DNA from: Phlebotomus papatasi
Lineage: Eukaryota; Arthropoda; Insecta; Diptera; Psychodidae
Assembly: GCF_024763615.1 (NCBI RefSeq)
Contig: NC_077224.1
Coordinates: forward strand, 23,715,078-23,779,077
DNA length: 64,000 nt
Direction of reading: 5' to 3'
This document shows positions 9,801 through 21,514 of this stretch, piece by piece. Within the stretch, counting starts at the first letter, position 1; each line of letters opens with the position of its first letter. Both the position numbers and the translations under genes were made by a program. The notes beneath the pieces were generated by a model that made no database searches, was not told the DNA's origin, and was given only the letters and a program-made list of their open reading frames with translations.

Positions 9801-12800
9801 AACAAATGAAGGATGAGAGGTAAGTAGTACAATTATTATTATTATTATTTTATTTTTCGGATATGATGAATCTAAATTGTTTTTTGTTTTGTATAGAAGA
9901 AATATTTTAGAATATTGAATATAATTCCCATATTTCCAAAGGTTTCTTCTCAAATTTTCTATATTTCTTAATCTGTTTTCAAATTGGTATGATTTATATT
10001 CTACAAACTATCATTATTTTGTTAATGCTGTAATCCTGCACGATTTCATCTATAGGGCATAGAGGGAGGTGGGGCTACTTTGAGCTATGGGCTACATTGT
10101 TACACAATTTTTTCACATATTTCTAAAGGAAATTGGGTTTTGACATGATATAATTTCGATAGATAAAACATTTGTGGATGTAAAAGTGAAATAATTTTAA
10201 GATTTAAAAAAAAATACATTTTATTTTCTTGAATCAAAAAAAAAACATAAATCTCTAAAAAAAAACAGTTTTTTTTTCAAATTATTTATGTTTCGAATTT
10301 AGAGCGAAACAAAATAATTACATTTTGAAAATACGAAAAAGACTTTTCTGTAAGCCTATCGTTCTAAGCCTTTTAAAAATCAATTACATAAATACAAGCC
10401 TTTTAATAAAACTTTCAGTTCTACAAGTTCTAAACAAGATTCAACAAGACAACTGGAGAAACCGGAGTATTTTGATAGGCGAGTAAGACGAATAAAATTT
10501 CATATCACAAACTTTCCATTTCAAGAAAACCATGGCAATATACTTACATTTTTCTGAGTTAACCAGCCGACCATAAAGTTGGACAGGAACCCAGAGAGGG
10601 AAGAGAGCGTGTTGGCCAATCCAAAGATTGTACCTGAGAAATTAGGTGCAATGTCCAAGCCATTGCCCAAATATCCAGCCGTTACAGCACCATTGAGAGT
10701 CAGCTGGATCGTAAAGATAGTCACAGCAAAGACACGATTGTGCCCCATGAAGATCTGTGCGATCATCATTAAACCAGGAGGCAAAACAGCTGCAAAAACA
10801 GAGATTCCTAAAATCTATTCCAAGCCGCAGAGAATCCAAAAATGCTTACCGAAAGTCGTAAAGGCTTTCCTTGCTGTTGTAGTGGTCATGCGATTGCTCT
10901 GCCTAAGATAGTCAGCTAAATAGGAAGCACATACAGCCATAATGTATTTTCCGAGGTAGGGCAAGGATGATAGAAGTCCATTCTGAAGAGAAAAGAGGAC
11001 AATTCGTTAATTAAACTTTCGTGAAATTCTGTTTCGTCTCAATATAGTCAAAATGAATTTAATTTATTAAAAATATCTACGTCATTGTGGGAATGATTGC
11101 GGGAATGATTGCATTTGAAAAGAATTTTGGTAATAATAGAATGAGAGGAAAACTTGTTGGTGTTCTTCACATGGCTATTTTAGCATCCTATAACGCAATG
11201 ATGTTTGTTTTCCATTTTAGATTGTTGAGGCGGATTTAATTAATTCTAATATTAAATGAGAAATGTTTAGGGAATTCTAGGATTTATCAACGTAATATTA
11301 TTCTTCTTCTGTTTTTAAAATTACGCTTGAATTTTTCTAAATCATGAATATTTCGTTAACTTATACTAACTTATACGATTTTAATATTTAAATTCTTTTT
11401 TAATAAAAGTTTTATCAAAATTAAAAAATATTTATTTAATTTAAAAAAATATGATAAAAAAAATTAAAGACAACTTAGAGATGTCAATTCGAATTGATAA
11501 AATACCTTCTATAGAGGAAACTGGGGCGGCACGAATCACTATTTTTTATGGCTACACTACTTGGACTTATGGTGACCTTTCATCCAGGATAAGAATCCCT
11601 TACCTATATAAAGTTTTATTGGTTTCGCTCTTTGAAGTTTAATATCTAATAATTGAAAAAATCGCAGTGTTTGTAACTACCCCATGTTTATTACTGCCCC
11701 AGTTTCCCCTAATAAAATATTCACACGATTTGAAAAATAATCATTTACAAATATTCCCTAGTATGATGCTAAAACAAGTTTCTCGTTTCTTTTTACGCAA
11801 TTAATCACATTTTCAATAATTTATTAGACCATAATTAAATCATAGCAAAACTATCACATTTGAAAATTTTTCCTTAATCAAAAGTCAATAAAAAGTAAAT
11901 AAAATTAAATATCTTTGCTGGAGAATATCAATTTCACAAATAAATCATCCAAGGGTGTCTCAATGTCACTCCACATATAAATTTCTCTAAACTATAATCT
12001 AAAATCAATTTGTTTAGCACCACATTAATTGATCATAAAGAAAATAACAGTCATAAAAATAGTCGACGGAAAAAACAAAAATTTAATTTAGTTATACTTA
12101 GACAGTCATAATTTTGCTATTTCTTCCAATGCAAAGATACAATCATAGCAAAATCAAGGTAAATGTTGATGAGTTGCCATAGTTCAACATTATAATAATT
12201 AGTTGCAATAATTATTGTGTTAAAAGTCATGGGAATATTACGCTATGCAACAATTTTTAACCTTTATTTCGTTTTGATTCAAATGATATTAATTGTGTTG
12301 GTTATTTATCAATCGTTTTATGACAATGATTATTATGCTGATTTTAAATCGCATTTGTTCCGCTTCTACTGAATTCAATTTTACGCTCTTTAAAACATTT
12401 ATTTATTTATTGTAAGAGATTAAGTTTTCATACTCTTTTTAAGCATTATCCACATGTGATTAAATATTTAATCCTCTGAAATATTGCTGAGTCATCGCGT
12501 TCTTTCATTGGTTAAAATTTAAAAGCGTTCAGAACTTCAGCCAATCAGAGAATGCAACACAACAAAATAGGGACTGAGCATAAAATTATATGCTGATAAC
12601 TTTTTTTTCTATTAATTAAAAATTTCCCCTTCACACTTGCGAAGAAGAATTAAAGCTTTAAAAACTTAAAACCTACATTTAAATTTACATTCTGCGACTA
12701 ATAACTTTTCAAGTATCAAATGTCTTTAAAAATTCCAGACAATTAGATACAAACTAAACATAAAATCTTAAAATGAATATTATGATTTTTTTAAGTCAAT

Positions 12801-15359
12801 ATTTATTATAAAGCTGTTTAACATAACATTTTATAAACTCATAAACAGTGGAAACTGAAGAAAAAGATGTAAGATAACAACCACTCTACTTTGAACAAAA
12901 AAACTTTAATTTTGAAAAATAATTTTTATCAAATATTTAAAATTTTTATTTACAAATTAAAAAGTTTTTATAAATTATTGTTTTTCTTTTCAATTGCTTC
13001 TAAGTTCCGATTTTTTTTAACGAAAAACTTGAGATTAATAGGGGAGGTGGGGTTACTTTGAGCTGTGGGGCTACATTGATATATGATTTTTTGCCTATTT
13101 CTAAATAAAACTGATTTTTACTTTTATTTTATTTAAATCCACAATTTATTTGTCTATCTAAAATACTTTTTATTATAACCCAGTTTCCTTTAGAAATATA
13201 CGATGAAAACGTATTACAATGTAGCCCCATAGCTCAAAGTAGCCCCACCTCCCCCTAAACATATTTACGCAGACCAAATCAAAGTTAAAAGTTTTCGAAG
13301 TTTTAGTATTATTGCTTGAATTTAAAGGAAACATTTATTTATTCCAAAGTCAAAATTAAACAACTCTGGAGGGCCCATTTTCAACCGATTTGAATAAATT
13401 TGGATTTTTTGGAAATATCTTAAAATTTCCAAACTGGCTGTACAGCTTTTAATCGGTAATGAATCGGTAAAGTACTCGTAATTGGTTTAATAATATTTGA
13501 ATTATTGTATTTTTATTTGTCCGAAAGTTTGTTGCTGAGCTAAAAGCTTACGGTCCACCCATGAACAATAAAATTTTGCAAAAAATATGATTCAGTAAGA
13601 GTTCTAAGTCATGAGTTTAAGCACTCCGCAAAGATGAAACGCTTTGCCATCTTTTTGTTATTTTTTTTTTCATTTTACTTTTTTTTGTATTTATAAGTTC
13701 ATAATCGATTTAAAATTTTGCCAAAATTGCATAGAAGTAATATAGGGGAGACCGGGGCATAATTTGTCTGCAGTACAATTAGACAGTGGGGTGTCATAGT
13801 TTTTTTGAAAGAATATTGAGCAATTAACTTTTCTTTCTATCCATTGAAATATATATCTGTCCAATTTAAACAAGTATTTCATAAATTATAAGCAAAGACA
13901 AACACCATTTGCTGGCTAAGGGCCTTGACAGACCTAAGAATTAGCCGAGAGTCGTCTTAGCGTAATTATATTAAAAATAATGGTTAAAGTGCATTTCCAT
14001 CATTTTCCACTAAGTCGTCTCTCGGCTTAAATCGTAAGTGTGTCTAGGGCATAATTCTGCCCTGGTCTCCCCTAATTACTTGTCTAATCAAAATTATTAA
14101 TAAGCTCATAACCTATGGTTATAAAACGATTGGAAATGACTCAAAATTTACGAGGATTCCAAGACCTTTCCAATGACCCCAAACTTGCCTAAATTGGTTG
14201 AAAAATACATTCTCTAGAGTCTTTTTAATATTTAAATTTGAAAAATGAAGCAAAGTTCGTATTAATTCTATCTGTTTTCAATTTAAATTAGTATTTATTT
14301 AATTTTAATGTCAATCTTGATAAGTCGAGTGAAATTTAAATAATTTTCTTTGGGATCTTCCTACTTGAACTTTTGTGATATCTACTCTAATAAAATAAAA
14401 GCTATAATATTTTAGCCCTATTCTCCGAAGTTACAACTTAATTTTACAAAAAAAAAATTACGAATGGTCCAAAAGATTCAGGAATACATTCCGTGAAAAG
14501 ACAATGTACTCACCTCTTTAATGTTGAAGTGAAGGACGTTCTTCATGTAGGTGGGCAGTTGATTGACGACTGTGAAGAACCCAAAGACAGAAGCACCATG
14601 GACAAGGATGATGGCCCAGACAGGTGCTGAGGTGAGGAGTTGTTTCCATGGCACATAACTAGGACGCTTCTTGGAAGTGCTCGTTCCAATGGCATCCTCA
14701 ATCTCTCTTCGTTCCTCAGAAGTAATGCGGGGATGTGTAGCTGGAGACTCGTAGATGGTGAGGAACCATGTGATGGACCAGAGAAGACCTACACCACCCG
14801 TGGCATAGAAGACACTAGCCCAGCCGCAGTACTCTATGAGGAAGCCACAGATTGGCATTGTGATGGCAGCACCTAGCGAGGAAGCCATCATGTTAGACAT
14901 GAACTTTGATCGATCCATGGGTTTGATCCAGACAGCAATCATGGGATGGATGGCGGGCCATGAAGCTCCCAGCATGAAGCCCAGAAGAACCCGGACGATG
15001 ATCAGGGCGATATAGTGGAGCATGGCAGCGAAGGGTGTGATAAGGGTGAGGACACTGGCCCAGAGCATGCTGTGTCCAAATACCCTTCGACCTCCAATGA
15101 GCTCTGCCAGTCGCCCTCCTGGCAACTCTGTGAGGATGTAGCCCCAGAAGAAGCTGCCCAGGACAAAGTTCTGCTGCAGACTATCCCAGTTGAAGCGTGC
15201 CGCAGATGCTCCAGTACTGGTGACTGTGGTATTGTCGGTGGTATTGAGCATAGGAGCCGTCATGGAAACAATGGCAATTGTGAGATTCACCCTGAGGGCA
15301 TAGTTGAGCATGAAGCCCAGGATCACCATAATGTTTAGCACTTGACGGCATGAGATCAT
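6871..15359 (-). CDS. SLC17-like MFS anion transporter, four exons
   Basis: Exons on the minus strand are 15359-14514, 10982-10850, 10789-10548 and 7059-6871, all with GT-AG junctions and matching phases. Introns are 3531, 60 and 3488 bp. The product is 469 residues, about the usual size for SLC17 proteins of the insect putative inorganic phosphate cotransporter/sialin group, so about twelve membrane helices are expected. Diagnostic text includes YALRVNLTIAIVSM in helix 1, LPGGRLAELIGGRR in the helix 2-3 loop, GASWPAIHPM, GWASVFYATGG and QWQIVFGILAGVYIFGS in the last helices. The C-terminal tail is hydrophilic and charged. It likely moves organic or inorganic anions across a plasma or vesicle membrane with a cation gradient; the substrate cannot be read. 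A good acceptor (CTCTCCACAG) lies 2 bp before the first ATG, so a 5' exon, coding or not, probably lies further upstream and was not found. Confidence 0.9.
7128..7351. mobile_element. 224-bp MITE in the last transporter intron
   Basis: GGGGAATTCTG at 7128 is mirrored by CAGAATTCCCC ending at 7351. The second block of the TIR, ATTGTCATATGACAAATT, is mirrored as AATTTGTCATATGACA. TA follows on the right, while the left flank has decayed to AT. No coding capacity. Confidence 0.7.
7590..8060 (-). repeat. R3 family copy, minus orientation
   Basis: Minus-strand reading gives the same landmark order as 54781-55325: GACTTTGGACCGATC, GATTTTTAGGAAAAG, then AACCCAGCTGCATCGG and ACCGATTAAATACCG-like text. 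It lies inside the last intron of the transporter gene. Diverged and non-coding. Confidence 0.5.
9176..9517. repeat. Inverted arrays of a 15-bp unit around a core (R4, copy 1)
   Basis: About seven copies of CCGAAAGCCAAAATC run through 9176-9288. A 125-bp unique core (about 9289-9415) follows, then several copies of the inverse unit GATTTTGGCTTTCGG to 9517. The 15-bp unit is a multiple of three, which creates open frames of Gly/Phe/Ile repeats that are not genes. A second copy with a related core is at 54329-54755. The plan recalls Foldback-type elements. Confidence 0.7.
9831..9850. repeat. (ATT)n microsatellite
   Basis: Six or so uninterrupted ATT units in the intron. A similar ATT/TTA run lies at about 40632-40651. 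Confidence 0.8.
10066..10205 (-). repeat. Truncated copy of the 13041-13255 MITE
   Basis: GGGAGGTGGGGCTACTTTG plus the following CTATGGGCTACATTG match the end of the intact copy at 13041-13255. The internal TTTCTAAAGGAAA and TTGTGGAT words match its inverse. Only one end is present. Confidence 0.55.
11514..11709. mobile_element. 196-bp TA-flanked MITE
   Basis: GAGGAAACTGGGGC at 11514 is mirrored by GCCCCAGTTTCCCC ending at 11709, with TA on both sides. It lies in the first large intron of the transporter. Its ends resemble the GGGGAGACTGGGGC family at 31889. Confidence 0.65.
11710..13040. other. AT-rich intron sequence
   Basis: Very AT-rich and without ORFs, structured repeats or RNA genes that I can recognise. 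A pair of ATTGGTT/CCAATCA words at about 12505-12545 resembles text near 40195-40240 but is too short to define a family. Confidence 0.4.
13041..13255. mobile_element. 215-bp TA-flanked MITE
   Basis: GGGGAGGTGGGGTTACTTTG is mirrored by CAAAGTAGCCCCACCTCCCC, and a second block GTGGGGCTACATTG by CAATGTAGCCCCAT. TA lies at 13039-13040 and 13256-13257. Non-coding and intronic. Confidence 0.8.
13365..13520 (+). repeat. R3 family fragment
   Basis: The order CTCTGGAGGGCCCATTTTCA, AACCGATTTGAAT, GGATTTTTTGGAAA and AATCGGTAATGAATCGG matches 54860-55010. Confidence 0.55.
13745..14072. mobile_element. 328-bp TA-flanked MITE with inner hairpin
   Basis: GGGGAGACCGGGGCATAAT is mirrored by ATAATTCTGCCCTGGTCTCC plus CC, with TA at 13743-13744 and 14073-14074. 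Inside, TTAGCCGAGAGTCGTCTTAG is mirrored by CTAAGTCGTCTCTCGGCTTA, giving a second stem. Similar inner text (AAGCCGTCTCTCAGCTTAAG) occurs alone near 28739. The element is flanked on both sides by R3 fragments in opposite orientation. Confidence 0.75.
14090..14230 (-). repeat. R3 family fragment, inverted
   Basis: It contains GAGGATTCCAAGACCTTTCC, GACCCCAAACTTG and TTGAAAAATACATTCTCTAG, the inverted landmarks of the 13365 and 4400-4800 copies. Together with 13365-13520 it forms a foldback interrupted by the MITE at 13745. Confidence 0.5.
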
Positions 15360-15984
15360 GTCTGTGGAGAGATCAATTGGAGAATGTCACAATGGGATAC
15401 AATTTGTTCTTCAGCAGAACTCAGGGCACTATAGGAAGTCCCTGATTAATGTCAATGGGATTAAATTACCCAAATCACAGTCAAATACCCCTCTGCAAGC
15501 CCTTCTCTCCCCACATCTTTTCGCACTCATTCACCAGCCACGCACAAGAGACAACGAAATCATTTGTAGCAATTTAGTGCGTGCTTGAAATTTTCCATCT
15601 CATTGAAGAAAGACAAGCAAGTGGATGACTTTTCACATGAGAAATTGTCCGCAAGGAATGATTTTCGCACAAGAATCACACTTAAAATTTATTGGATGAT
15701 TTAAAGACAAATATTAGAGGCTAAACTTGAGGCTAGACCACTTTATTGCTGTCTGAGAATCAGGGACGAATCTATGAAAGAATAATTATGCTCGTAGTAT
15801 ATTTTCAATTTATTTTTAACATTTTTAATATTCGCAAAATTCTCGAAATATTATCAAATTTTATTCAAGGTAGTAGTAGTATTTTTGCGCAGTGTCTGTG
15901 AACACTGAGAAAATAAGTTATAAGATATGCTTTTCTCAGAAAAGGAACGAATTGTTGCAACATAAAAGACGATTTCTTAAGTTA
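15360..15984. other. Upstream flank or 5' intron of the transporter
   Basis: On the minus strand a pyrimidine-rich acceptor abuts the first recognised coding exon, so at least the first part is probably intron. No upstream exon with a convincing donor and start codon was identified here. Confidence 0.4.
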
Positions 15985-15986
15985 TA

Positions 15987-16202
15987 GGGGAATGTTGGCA
16001 TAGTTCGCACAGAGTCAACCTTCAAACAACGCAAATTTTCTCTTTGTTTGCAAAGAGCTAGTTCGTCATTTCTTAGCCATAAGATAGAGAATTATTAAGC
16101 TCATGAAACGAGATGAGAAGTGGTAAGTCAGCTTTTTCCAAACAAAGAGAAAATTCGCATCGTTTGAAGGTTCACTCTGTGCGAACCATGCCAACATTCC
16201 CC
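15987..16202. mobile_element. 216-bp TA-flanked MITE with long TIRs
   Basis: GGGGAATGTTGGCATAGTTC is mirrored by GAACCATGCCAACATTCCCC. A second arm, CAAATTTTCTCTTTGTTTG, is matched by CAAACAAAGAGAAAATTCGC, so most of the element folds back. TA at 15985-15986 and 16203-16204. The end sequence is shared with the larger element at 18240-19510. Confidence 0.8.
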
Positions 16203-16494
16203 TATCCTTCTAATTCAGACAAACGAAATATTCTTTCGTTATTAATATCCAATTGATTTACCAGCAACAGCCTTTCAAAATATTGTAGAAAAAAATAATA
16301 AATTAAAACGGAAGTAGATTTGATCAAGAAACTTTAGAATGCATCTGTGACTAGTTCTCAGTTGTACCCAAGTGTACCAATAATATAGAAACTACATATA
16401 TTAATGATATTTATGATAGTGCATCTTAACTAGAACATTTTCATTGATGATCAAATTTCGTTATTAATGATAAATAACAATTGGTAATTCATTC

Positions 16495-16680
16495 GGCTTT
16501 TAGGCGCTGAGAATCCTAACCCGATTGTCAAAGTTGCGAGTTCGAATCCCACCCGGTGCAAAAGATCGAAGCACCTAGGGACATTTTTCACGAGACTTTG
16601 TAAAGTAAATAAAGCATTTGTAAGCCAAGTAATGTACAGAAATAGCCAAGATGGTCCAATACAAAAAAAAATAAATAATT
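16495..16680 (+). mobile_element. Possible tRNA-derived SINE fragment
   Basis: A pol III B-box-like GAGTTCGAATCCCACCC at about 16540 lies in a weakly tRNA-like context. A unique body and an A-rich tail with AATAAA words at about 16663-16680 follow. The A box is not clear, so this may be a decayed or different SINE. Confidence 0.4.
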
Positions 16681-16904
16681 AATATTTATAAATAATTTAT
16701 AGATAAAGAGAACTCAAGAATAATACAAATAATAATTAAATAAACGCAAAAATATTTTTGACCTGTTAAAAACCATAAGATGATCAGAACTAACTTTATC
16801 TTCGTAATCAAGATTGTTTAAATTTTCTTAATTTTCCCTTTACCAACTATTTGTAAATTTCGATATTAATTTTTCATATCAACTAAATTTTGATACATTA
16901 TACA

Positions 16905-17615
16905 AACTGTAAATATCGAAATTTTTAGCCCTGTTTTTGAAATATTTTCCGTGCAGAAGATATCAATTATTATTAGCTAATTATTTTAAATTTGATGCAC
17001 TGGTGAATATTTTCCAAATTATCTGGATATTCTTTGAATACGAATCCGATATCTATTTTAGAATTTTACAGAGATTCTGTTCTTCAGAAATCCCTTTATT
17101 AAAAACGACCACTTGGGGAAAAAAAGTAACAAAACCTATGGAGCAAAAAGTAACAAAAACCGAAACAGTTAATGCTATGTGTCGCCGCTTGTTGTTTGCA
17201 TTGGTCAAACGATTTGCAGTCTTTTGTGTGTTTTTTGTAAAATAGTTTAAAATGCGCTTTTCTCGTTCGAGAAAACAGTATTTCACAAAGGTATAGAAGA
17301 ATAAATTTTCTATGAAAATATGTCCTCTAGGTATTTATTTCAAATTTACGGAAGCCCGTAATGAAGCGAATCAAAATGTGATAGTATCTTATGCCTGATA
17401 CTATTTGCCCCAGCATTTTTGAGAATGATCACAAAATTACCTTTTAGAAAACAGCTCGATAAATATCTCCTTACAAAATAGAAGAAAATTACTTTCACAG
17501 ATTCGTAGAGCGGTAAATTTCCTATAAAAATTGCTAATTATAAATTTTGGAGGTGCTCGGGTAGCTTGTAAATAAATAAAATATCCGTTTTGTGACTTTT
17601 TGTCCCAGTCTCCTC
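16905..17615 (+). mobile_element. R2 family element, copy 1, left end lost
   Basis: It shares landmarks over about 700 bp with 31889-33657 and, inverted, with 57683-58380: TTAGCCCTGTTTTTGAAATA, CCTTTATTAAAAACGACCA, AAAGTAACAAAA and GGTAGCTTGTAAA. The right end GACTTTTTGTCCCAGTCTCC is followed by TC and then TA. The left TIR is missing. No protein is encoded. Confidence 0.7.
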
Positions 17616-17831
17616 TACAACGTTATTTGAATTTTTAAGGTTCAGTTAAAGGAAGGTACAATAGAGTTTATCAAATTCGGGCATAAGACCGAAATGTCTT
17701 ATTCCTGAATTATGTAAAAATTCGGTAGAGATTGAATTTTCAAAAAGATTCAAAATTTTTTTCGCTCTCTAATTTCCTTTCATTTGTTGTTATTTCCATA
17801 ACCTTAATATCGTATCTGCCCTTGGCCTCTA

Positions 17832-17950
17832 CACACTAGTAGAAATTTCTTTAAAAAACGCCTTTTTAAAGAAAATTTCCCTTATCCTTGTAGGCAGAAA
17901 CGTCAGAATATTTAAAAATGCATTTTTTGACGAAAATTGCTTCTAGTGTG
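17832..17950. mobile_element. 119-bp TA-flanked mini-MITE
   Basis: CACACTAGTAGAAATT is mirrored by AATTGCTTCTAGTGTG, with TA on both sides (17830-17831 and 17951-17952). Confidence 0.65.
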
Positions 17951-18239
17951 TAGACTCCATAATGCATATTGTGCACCGCTCAAGAAAATTTTGAAAATTG
18001 TTATGAATCGTAAGAAGGATCTCCAACTACATTTTTATCCATGCTCATTCCAACTCTGTTCTGGTTTCCAAATGGCCCTGATATCGTCGTGTCGTGATAC
18101 CATACTACTGTTTCTTGAACATCTTGCATTTCCCCGCTTTTCCAAACTTTAATACTCCACGATATTAAGTACTCAAAAGAATTAAAGCCGCTGAATAAAT
18201 TACCGAGGCGTCAGTGTCTTGTTCTTTTTTAGAAAAATA

Positions 18240-19510
18240 GGGGAATGTAGGCAGCCTTCGCACGTTTTTTCGTGCTTCATATTCAGGATTTTTTTCTGAC
18301 TAAACTGTAAAATGGGCAATAAATTGCACTACACCAAAAAAATCTGTGATACTTTAGGTTTCTATGCATGCCTAGTCCACTATCACAGAATTGTTGGTTT
18401 TTCCTGGACATGAAAATGAAAAAAATATGACGATTTGTGCGATTCTTGCCCCCGGGGCCAGCGTTCACACGATGGGGGGTTTGGGTTCGTCATTGCTTTT
18501 TTTCTCGAAATAAATTTTATCCACAATTAAGAATTATTTTCCTACGGTTATACTGTACCCCCGTGAACCCGCGGAAACTATCACTGCACTAAAAGAAGAT
18601 CTTTAAAACACTTTTTTCCATATTTTCTGGAGCACTGTTTTTTCTTCCAAATAAATATCGAAAATCGACTAAACTGTCAAAATTAATCGTCTGGTCAGCT
18701 GGAATCGCCGGAACATTGTAGAGGTTATGTTAATATTGTTTTGCCTTCCTAAAGGTTGCATAAATTATATTAAGAAAGGTGATAAGCTTCTGTGTTTTTC
18801 AGAGTGTTCGAGTAACACTCGCTTTGTGAGTAAAATGTTTGGTTTTCCTAATTCTTATTGCAAATGTTTAAAGTGGCTCATAATTTTTTCGATATCCTTT
18901 AGCATAGTAGCAGTTTAGTTAGTGACATTGAGTCCCAGGCTAATGGTGAGCATGTTCACACGGTTCACACTGCGAATAAACGTCGTTTCATGGAGATGGG
19001 CAGGAAACTATACGCCTGTCGAAGAGGAAATGTCCAGGATTGTCTCCCTGTGGCTTATGAGGCTTTAGTGAAGTTATGGTTTTCAATCTGAAGTTGCCGG
19101 ATGCATATGCGAATGCTCACACATTCAGTGTTTGAAACCACACACAGTGTAGTACTTGCGAATTTTCCGGCACCGTGAAAACAATTTCCCTCCGATGCAA
19201 AAAGTTATTACGTAAATATCATCTCTAGTATACTCTTCATCCACTGTGTAAGTGATTTTTTTTAGAAATGAGTTTAAATATGAGAAATCAAATGAAATAT
19301 GTGCCATTAAAATTACCCATTTTGGGCCAATTTTTTATTTGTGATCCTAGCACCTAGGAAAGAAGGGCTTGGCTGCCTATTTTTACAATGAAGATAAGGT
19401 TCATAATTACTTAACTCATGGCTAAGAAATTCTGAACCAACTCTTTGGAAATAAAGAGAAAATTCACATCGTTTGAAAGCACACACGTGCGAAGCCTGCC
19501 TACATTCCCC
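18240..19510. mobile_element. 1.27-kb TA-flanked non-autonomous element
   Basis: GGGGAATGTAGGCAGCCTTC plus GCACG is mirrored by CGTGCGAAGCCTGCCTACAT plus TCCCC ending at 19510, with TA at 18238-18239 and 19511-19512. The subterminal AAAGAGAAAATTCACATCG near 19455 matches the arms of the 216-bp MITE at 15987. It is about six times longer than that relative, and the extra interior includes the exon-like stretch at 18903-19091. No transposase is visible. Confidence 0.7.
18903..19091 (+). pseudogene. Exon-like open stretch inside the 1.27-kb element
   Basis: After a plausible acceptor (TTTCGATATCCTTTAG), 62 codons stay open to TGA 19089-19091. The composition is less AT-rich than its surroundings, and the text looks protein-like (NKRRFMEMGRKLYACRRGN, then VQDCLPVAYEALVKLW). 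No start codon, domain or family was recognised. It may be a host exon captured by the transposon, the remnant of an element-encoded protein, or chance. Confidence 0.3.
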
Positions 19511-19512
19511 TA

Positions 19513-20691
19513 AACAAATTTAAATGGTAATTGAGGAGAATTCTCTGAATTTTCTTTTTCCTCGAAGTGTGATTAAAAATACAATGAATATTTACTTAGC
19601 CACCCCTTTCCAGCCCCCACACATTTTCTCAATTCTCAAAGCTCTCGCGCCAGTTAGAATATGAATATGAACAGCAATTAATTACATCAAGTATCTTGTT
19701 TTGGAGGTCATCGCGGAAGGGGGCTATATAACATCATCTAATATGCCATGTAAACATGAAACACGCAGAATATTTACGCGCCAATTCATCGATTTTTCCT
19801 CATGCAAATTCGCAAATTAGTATTGAGACAGAAGGCATACCGTCACTTATGTCGTAAGAGAACTCTTTCGCAACATCCAATTGAAAGTGAAGACAATTGA
19901 TTGGAAGTAAACAAGTTACGCATGGGGAAGAGCTCTTTGAGGTTCTGAGTGCTAAAATAGGGGCATTCTATTTGGCCAAAATTGTTTTGTGATTTGCCGA
20001 AATTGGATTTTTGCACATTTGATAAGATTGCAATTGATTGAGTGCTTGTTCCCATAAATTAATTGTGATCATGTTTCAAGCGAGAGACAATCAAACAGCA
20101 ATTTTGAGGTATTCATTAATTATATTTTGGTGCGAAGTGAGATAAAAGTTGACTTTATTAACTGAAATATCAATACAAAATAGATATGTTATAGGTTTTT
20201 GAAGTTAAATAAAATTTAAATCGGAAATGTGGTAAGATAAAAAAATGTAAAAGAAATTAGAAAAAAGCATAGGGAAATTTCCTTTGAGCATATCGATTAT
20301 CCTTCCCTACATGTAAATTCCTTTTAAATCCCATGAAATCTTTGGTCTCGTTGTGTTCTCAAGCATTCAGAACTCCAACCAATGATTTTAAAAAAAGGTT
20401 TGGAATGCTTAGTAATCTTAGGTGTAGGGATTAAAAACACTGTTCCTGAAAATTCAAACTGGTTAGCAGAGACATACATCTAATTACAGTAAAGAAAATC
20501 ATGATAAACAATGTTAAGAAATCAAAATATCAAAATACAGTTTTCAAAAAAACTTTCAGATTCTAAATTCAGAGAAGGTTTACATCAACTATCCTGTCCT
20601 GGTAACCATTTCACGTAATTTTTCACGATCCCGAAAATTTATCCCAGGAACTTCTGTAGGTATGTGCCTTGGTTTATTGTTTCTTACCATA
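19513..20691. other. Unannotated AT-rich stretch
   Basis: No gene, RNA or structured repeat recognised. The open frames present are short and have no protein-like composition. Confidence 0.4.
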
Positions 20692-21399
20692 CACTCAGAA
20701 TCGAGTAAAACTTACTCGAATCGATGTTGAATTAACTCTTTTTCATTATGATTTTCGATTAACTATATTTTAGAGTTGATTTTACTTCTATTTAGGTGTA
20801 ATATTCGGAAGAGTTGTTTTAACTTTTCTTTCCTAAAATTTACATGACAAATGAGTGTAAATAACTCTTTTTAAGACTGAAAATAACACGTTTTAAGAGT
20901 TAAAATTACTTGTTCCAAGAGTTAAAATAATCTGTTTTTGGAGTTAATAAAACTCTTTCAAATCCCAAAATGGATAGATTTTGCAACTTTATGTTTTTTT
21001 TATTTTATCATTTTATCATTAATATTTTCTTGATCTCAAGTTTCCTATATTCCGAGCGAAATATCACGTATGATGCATGCACATGTCATCATGAAACACT
21101 GTTAGGCATATTTCTAGTTGATGTTCAATATGAACATGAACTATGTCACACGAAAATCTTCTTGATTGAAGTATATTCTTAAAACGAAAACACTTAAGCA
21201 TATACTTCAGTCGAAATGAAATTTTACATCGAAATAATTACATCGATATCCGACGAGTTAATTCACCTTGCATGAAGAGTTGTTTCAACTCTATTTACTA
21301 AATTTTACAACGAAAAAGAGTAGCAATTACATCAATATTCGTAGAGTTAATTCAACTCTGCCATAGAGTTGTTTTAACTTTTTACGTTTTTTCTTAGTG
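20692..21399. mobile_element. 708-bp TA-flanked element rich in GAGTTAA words
   Basis: CACTCAGAA at 20692 is mirrored by TTCTTAGTG ending at 21399, with TA on both sides. The interior repeats GAGTTAA/TTAACTC words many times, in both orientations near the two ends. The end sequence and the inner theme resemble the 252-bp CACTGAGA MITE, so the two may be related. Confidence 0.6.
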
Positions 21400-21514
21400 T
21401 AGTGTTACAACACAAAATCAATCTCATTTCCTTACTCATTTCTGGAGAAAAATATCGTTCTGAAAACTACTCCTTATTGGAATGTTAAAAAGGAGAAGCA
21501 TTTCTTGCGTCGTA

